A stretch of 16,295 bases of DNA. Source: Candidatus Micrarchaeum sp. (GTDB lineage Archaea; SpSt-1190; DYHY01). Positions within the stretch are counted from its first letter, which is position 1; each line of letters begins with the position of its first letter. The notes under the pieces are model-generated. The model saw nothing but the letters and a program-made list of their open reading frames with translations, did no database searches and was not told the origin of the DNA. Both the position numbers and the translations under genes were made by a program. Positions 13,363-16,295 of the stretch are shown piece after piece. The stretch spans positions 1 through 16,295 of the forward strand of contig DYHY01000019.1 of assembly GCA_020723935.1 (NCBI GenBank). The letters run 5' to 3'.

Positions 13363-14481
13363 ATGGCGCGAGGACGAAACATGGCAACGGACGCTCCCCC
13401 GGCCGCGCAGGCTCCCGAAGCTCCCCGGCCGCGCAGGCTCCCGAAGCTCCCCGGTCTCCCGAAGCTCCCCCTGGCGACCCTCTACCTCTTCTCCGGGATC
13501 CTCTTCGTCTACTACCTCTCGGTCAACTTCCTTCCCTTCATCTCCCCCAACTACGACATCCTCTCGAGCCTCGGCCTGCATTTCAACGCGCCCTGGTCCA
13601 TCTTCACGTACATGTTCATACACCTCTGGCCCAGCCACCTGATAGTGGACGCGCTCCTGCTCCTCGTCTTCGGGGTGATCGTGGAGAACAGGGTCGGCGG
13701 CTGGAAGATGCTGATAATCTTCCTCTCCAGCGGCTTCATAGGCGGCCTCGTCAACCTCTTCTTCTTCCCGACCAAGATCCTGATAGGCTCCAGCGGCGCC
13801 GTCTTCGGCCTGATCGGGGCGGCGATAGTCCTTCACCCCTTCCTGTCCTTCTCCCTCTTCGCCCTCTCCCTCAACGTCTTCGCCCCAATTGTCACGATCG
13901 CCGTCGACAACGCGGAGGCCGCGTTCGTCCAGAAGGTCGTCGGCGAGCGCGAGAACCTGGCATATTTCGACGAGGCGCTCCAGGAGAAGATAGGCGCCCT
14001 CTCCGTCCAGCGCGAGGCGGTCAACAGGAGCCTTGAGCGCACGCAAGACGCCCTGCAGGGCCAGGAGGAGTCCCTCGCGAAGCTGCAGGCCGACTACCGC
14101 GCCGGGCGCGTGAGCAGGGACACTTTCGAGAAGCTCTCAGCGCAGCTGGTCTCCTCAATCTCCACCCTCAAGGCGAACGTCACGCGGAACACCCAGGTGA
14201 TGACCCTTGTCAGCCGCGACATAATACAGGCGCACCAGGACAGGCTGCAGGTCGCAACCGAGCGCGTCGACGTCGAGGAAAAGGCGGTGCAGCTGGAGTT
14301 CTCCCAGCAGACGAGGGAGGCGACCCCGCAGGCCGCATGGCCGCATTCAGTCGGCCTGCTCGTGGGCGCGATAGCGCTCTTCGCCCTCAGGAAGGAGACC
14401 TTCCTAGAATGGGAGGGCAAATACGACGCGATAACGGGGTTCGTCCTCAGGAAGAAGCCCGAAAAAAAGCCCCGGCCTTAG
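13363..14481 (+). CDS. Rhomboid-family intramembrane serine protease with coiled-coil insertion
   Basis: The 372-residue protein has a Pro-rich basic N-terminus, then the rhomboid core: TM1 (LYLFSGILFVYYLSV), TM2 with MFIHLWPSHLIVDALLLLVFG (H87, H92, and D96 where most rhomboids have Asn), TM3, TM4 with GSSGAVFG (catalytic S144), TM5, and a last helix with PHSVGLLVG (catalytic H328, matching the family's HxxGxxxG). Rhomboids cut transmembrane substrates within the membrane. Ser and His are 184 residues apart instead of about 50 because about 130-140 mainly charged helical residues (about 186-325), with coiled-coil character, are inserted between TM5 and TM6. The start is at ATG 13363 from TATA spacing; ATG 13381 is also possible. 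Confidence 0.88.
   Translation: MARGRNMATDAPPAAQAPEAPRPRRLPKLPGLPKLPLATLYLFSGILFVYYLSVNFLPFISPNYDILSSLGLHFNAPWSIFTYMFIHLWPSHLIVDALLLLVFGVIVENRVGGWKMLIIFLSSGFIGGLVNLFFFPTKILIGSSGAVFGLIGAAIVLHPFLSFSLFALSLNVFAPIVTIAVDNAEAAFVQKVVGERENLAYFDEALQEKIGALSVQREAVNRSLERTQDALQGQEESLAKLQADYRAGRVSRDTFEKLSAQLVSSISTLKANVTRNTQVMTLVSRDIIQAHQDRLQVATERVDVEEKAVQLEFSQQTREATPQAAWPHSVGLLVGAIALFALRKETFLEWEGKYDAITGFVLRKKPEKKPRP
13401..13452 (+). repeat. 26-bp tandem duplication inside the rhomboid N-terminus
   Basis: The unit starting GGCCGCGCAGGCTCCCGAAG occurs twice back to back (13401-13426, 13427-13452), and an 18-nt partial copy follows. The length is not a multiple of three, so the two copies are read in different frames (AAQAPEAP, then PRRLPKLP). 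Confidence 0.9.
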
Positions 14482-14527
14482 GGCGCCCGCGCCCCCTTTG
14501 ACCATTTCGCTCCCCTTCCCGCCCAAC

Positions 14528-14536
14528 CTATAAATA
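14528..14536 (+). promoter_or_regulatory. TATA box for the HerA-like gene
   Basis: CTATAAATA is centred 26 nt before the ATG at 14558. This makes an in-frame TTG at 14543 an unlikely start. Confidence 0.65.
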
Positions 14537-14557
14537 ACGGCCTTGCGTCCCCGCGGC

Positions 14558-15895
14558 ATGCGGGAAATTCTTGTCGGCCGGGACGAGGAGGACCAGAAGA
14601 AGTTCGGCATGGAGGCGACGGGCTTCCTCGGCAAGCACTACGTCAAGACCGGCGACGAGATAAACCTCTCCGGCGAGGTCTTCATGGACCTCTCGCGCCC
14701 GCACGTCATGCTCATCTGCGGCAAGCGGGGCACGGGCAAGTCCTACACCCTCGGCGTCATAGCTGAGGAGATAAACTTCCTCCCCGAGAAGCAGAAGAAG
14801 TCGGTCGCCGTCCTCATCTTCGACCTCATGGGGATCTTCTGGACGATGAAGTTCGCTAACCTCAAGGATTCCGCGATCCTGAAGAACTGGGGCTTGGAGG
14901 GCAAGGCCCTCTCGGACGTGAACATTGTCGTCCCCTACGGGCACATGGAGCAGTTCACGAAGGCCGGGATCCCGGTGGACGTCGGCTTCTCCCTGCGCCC
15001 CTCGGAGCTCTCGGCGCAGGACCTTGGCATAGTTTTCGGCTTCAACCAGAACTCCCTTTCGTCGGTCGTCCTCGAGCGCGCGATGAAGTCGGCCCGCGCG
15101 AGGAAGCCCGAGTTCGGGATGGAGGACCTCATGGCCGAGGTGCGGGCGGACCAGACAGTGGATCCCCCCGTGCGCCTCGCCGTCGAGAACAAGCTCTCGG
15201 CCGCGATAGACTGGGGCCTCTTCCACGAGAGCGGGACGCCCCTCAAGGACATCATAAAGCCGGGCAAGATAAACATCCTGGACATCTCGCCCTACAGCTC
15301 GGCGATAGGGAGCTGGTCCATCAGGGCCCTCGTGATAGGCATACTCTCCAAGAAGATCTTCCAGGCGAGGACCGGGGCGAGGAAGTTCGAGGAGGTGCGC
15401 ACGCTCAACGCGGCCAAGCACCCGCTCCTGGAGCACGACACAGGCGAGAAGGAGATCCCGATGGTCTGGATATTCATTGACGAGGCCCATGAGGTCTTGC
15501 CCCGCGAGGGCTCAACGCCCGCGACCGAGCCGCTCCTCCAGGTCATAAGGGAAGGCAGGCAGCCGGGGATAACCCTCGTTGTCGCGACCCAACAGCCGGG
15601 GAAGCTCCACACGGACGTGATGTCGCAGTGCGACCTCGTCCTCGCCCACCGCGTGACATCCATCCCCGACATCGAGGCACTCAACAAGATAATGGCCAAC
15701 TACATGATCTTCACCCTCGAGAAATACCTCTCAGGCCTGCCGCGCGTCAAGGGCTCGGCAGTCCTCCTGGACGACAACAGCGAGAAGGTCTACGCAATAC
15801 GCACCCGCCCGCGCCTCACCTGGCACGGCGGCGAGTCGGCATCCCTCCTCTCGGGCAAGATCGAGCACGAGGACACGATGCCCCCGCCCGAATAG
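14558..15895 (+). CDS. HerA/DUF87-type hexameric P-loop ATPase
   Basis: The 445-residue protein belongs to the HerA/FtsK ATPase group. It has Walker A GKRGTGKS (G55-S62), Walker B WIFIDEAHEVLP (D308, E309), a LLQVIREGRQPGITLV segment with the arginines expected near the subunit interface, and ATQQPGKLHTDV as sensor region. HerA proteins form hexameric rings that move DNA. In many archaea HerA works with the nuclease NurA and with Mre11-Rad50 in end resection. None of those genes lie here, and the short N-terminus lacks an obvious HAS-barrel, so this may be a HerA paralogue rather than the resection helicase. The ATG is fixed by the TATA box. A short gap with no recognisable element precedes htpX. 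Confidence 0.88.
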   Translation: MREILVGRDEEDQKKFGMEATGFLGKHYVKTGDEINLSGEVFMDLSRPHVMLICGKRGTGKSYTLGVIAEEINFLPEKQKKSVAVLIFDLMGIFWTMKFANLKDSAILKNWGLEGKALSDVNIVVPYGHMEQFTKAGIPVDVGFSLRPSELSAQDLGIVFGFNQNSLSSVVLERAMKSARARKPEFGMEDLMAEVRADQTVDPPVRLAVENKLSAAIDWGLFHESGTPLKDIIKPGKINILDISPYSSAIGSWSIRALVIGILSKKIFQARTGARKFEEVRTLNAAKHPLLEHDTGEKEIPMVWIFIDEAHEVLPREGSTPATEPLLQVIREGRQPGITLVVATQQPGKLHTDVMSQCDLVLAHRVTSIPDIEALNKIMANYMIFTLEKYLSGLPRVKGSAVLLDDNSEKVYAIRTRPRLTWHGGESASLLSGKIEHEDTMPPPE

Positions 15896-15946
15896 GCCCC
15901 GGGGAACGCGCACACACACACGGGCGGCTTTTAGGCCCCTGAAGAA

Positions 15947-15955
15947 AACTTAAAA
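15947..15955 (+). promoter_or_regulatory. TATA box for htpX
   Basis: ACTTAAAAG is centred about 28 nt before the ATG at 15979, followed by a G-rich stretch. Confidence 0.6.
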
Positions 15956-15978
15956 GGGGGGGCGGCAGCCCGGCCTGC

Positions 15979-16295
15979 ATGAAACTGGAGCAAGTCGCAA
16001 GCCTGACAATCGTTATGCTTTTCGGGGCGATCGCCGGCCTCGTGGGCCTGGCCCTCTACGCGAGCGGCGCCTCCGGCGCATCCGCGATAATCTCGGCCCT
16101 CGTCCTCACGGCCCTGATAGGCGCCGCCCAGTGGTACTTCTCACCGACGATAATACGCTGGATAACCGGCGCGCGGGAGATAACGCGGGAGCAGGCCCCC
16201 AGGATATTTGCCGCCGTCGAGCGCCTCTCCAAGAAGGCGGGGGTGCCGCGCCCCAGGATCCTCGTCGTGAACAGCCCGGTTCCCAACGCCTTCGC
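15979..16295 (+). CDS. htpX: HtpX-type M48 membrane metalloprotease, N-terminal part
   Basis: The 105 codons inside the window begin with two membrane helices (about residues 8-27 and 33-52). The cytoplasmic start of the M48 domain follows: GAREITREQAPRIFAAVERL, then AGVPRPRILVVNSPVPNAFA, the conserved HtpX stretch just before the catalytic region. The HExxH zinc site lies beyond the window. HtpX degrades misfolded membrane proteins from the cytoplasmic side. The gene's leaderless promoter is separate from the HerA-like gene. Together with the rhomboid 1.5 kb upstream it gives two membrane proteases in a small region. Confidence 0.9.
   Translation, partial: MKLEQVASLTIVMLFGAIAGLVGLALYASGASGASAIISALVLTALIGAAQWYFSPTIIRWITGAREITREQAPRIFAAVERLSKKAGVPRPRILVVNSPVPNAF

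Noticed and set aside
14528-15490. Long minus-strand open frame opposite the HerA-like gene
   Set aside because: It is the antisense of a gene with clear Walker A and B motifs and shows no family features of its own.

Overview
The window is archaeal. It carries an archaeal-type DnaG primase, a HerA-type ATPase, a S26e-like zinc-ribbon ribosomal protein, an AMMECR1 protein, a small archaeal Toprim protein and an initiator tRNA-Met with archaeal features. Most genes have a TATA-like box about 25-31 nt upstream of the start codon, which implies largely leaderless transcripts. The DNA is GC-rich, with frequent AGG (Arg) and ATA (Ile) codons. Small secreted cysteine-containing proteins and a S26e-like gene would fit a DPANN-like lineage (Micrarchaeota or Diapherotrites type), but this placement is a guess.

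Layout. 1-72: initiator tRNA-Met on the minus strand, its 3' end cut by the window edge. 284-2250: a tightly packed plus-strand set of a membrane-anchored cysteine-rich protein, AMMECR1 and a NodB-type deacetylase that has lost a key residue. 2297-2369: tRNA-Val(TAC). 2547-3047: an unrecognised protein. 3060-3455 (minus): a stand-alone EMAP/MetRS-C-type tRNA-binding protein, divergent from a HAD phosphatase (3534-4247) that overlaps a small membrane protein gene (4244-4627). 4662-7583 (minus): a type II cation P-type ATPase broken by four TAG codons and four frameshifts. 7749-9095: an APC-family permease. 9038-9448 (minus): a 4-TM membrane protein whose 3' end overlaps the permease. 9538-11374: a small Toprim protein followed by DnaG, which has a long glutamine-rich linker. 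11511-12176: a secreted or anchored protein with a GTP-type Pro/Thr repeat. 12211-12918 (minus): a second frameshifted pseudogene. 13020-13226: the S26e-like protein. 13363-14481: a rhomboid protease with a large coiled-coil insertion between its catalytic Ser and His. 14558-15895: the HerA/DUF87 ATPase. 15979-end: the N-terminal part of HtpX.

Together these are information-processing housekeeping genes (tRNAs, DnaG, S26e, HerA) mixed with envelope and membrane-proteostasis genes (rhomboid, HtpX, deacetylase, permease, secreted proteins). The most unusual items are the rhomboid insertion, the polyglutamine linker in DnaG, and the damage in the P-type ATPase: all four frameshifts can be explained as 2- or 4-bp tandem duplications, and removing them restores a single 970-codon frame interrupted only by four TAG codons. 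I found no CRISPR array, insertion sequence or obvious defence island.
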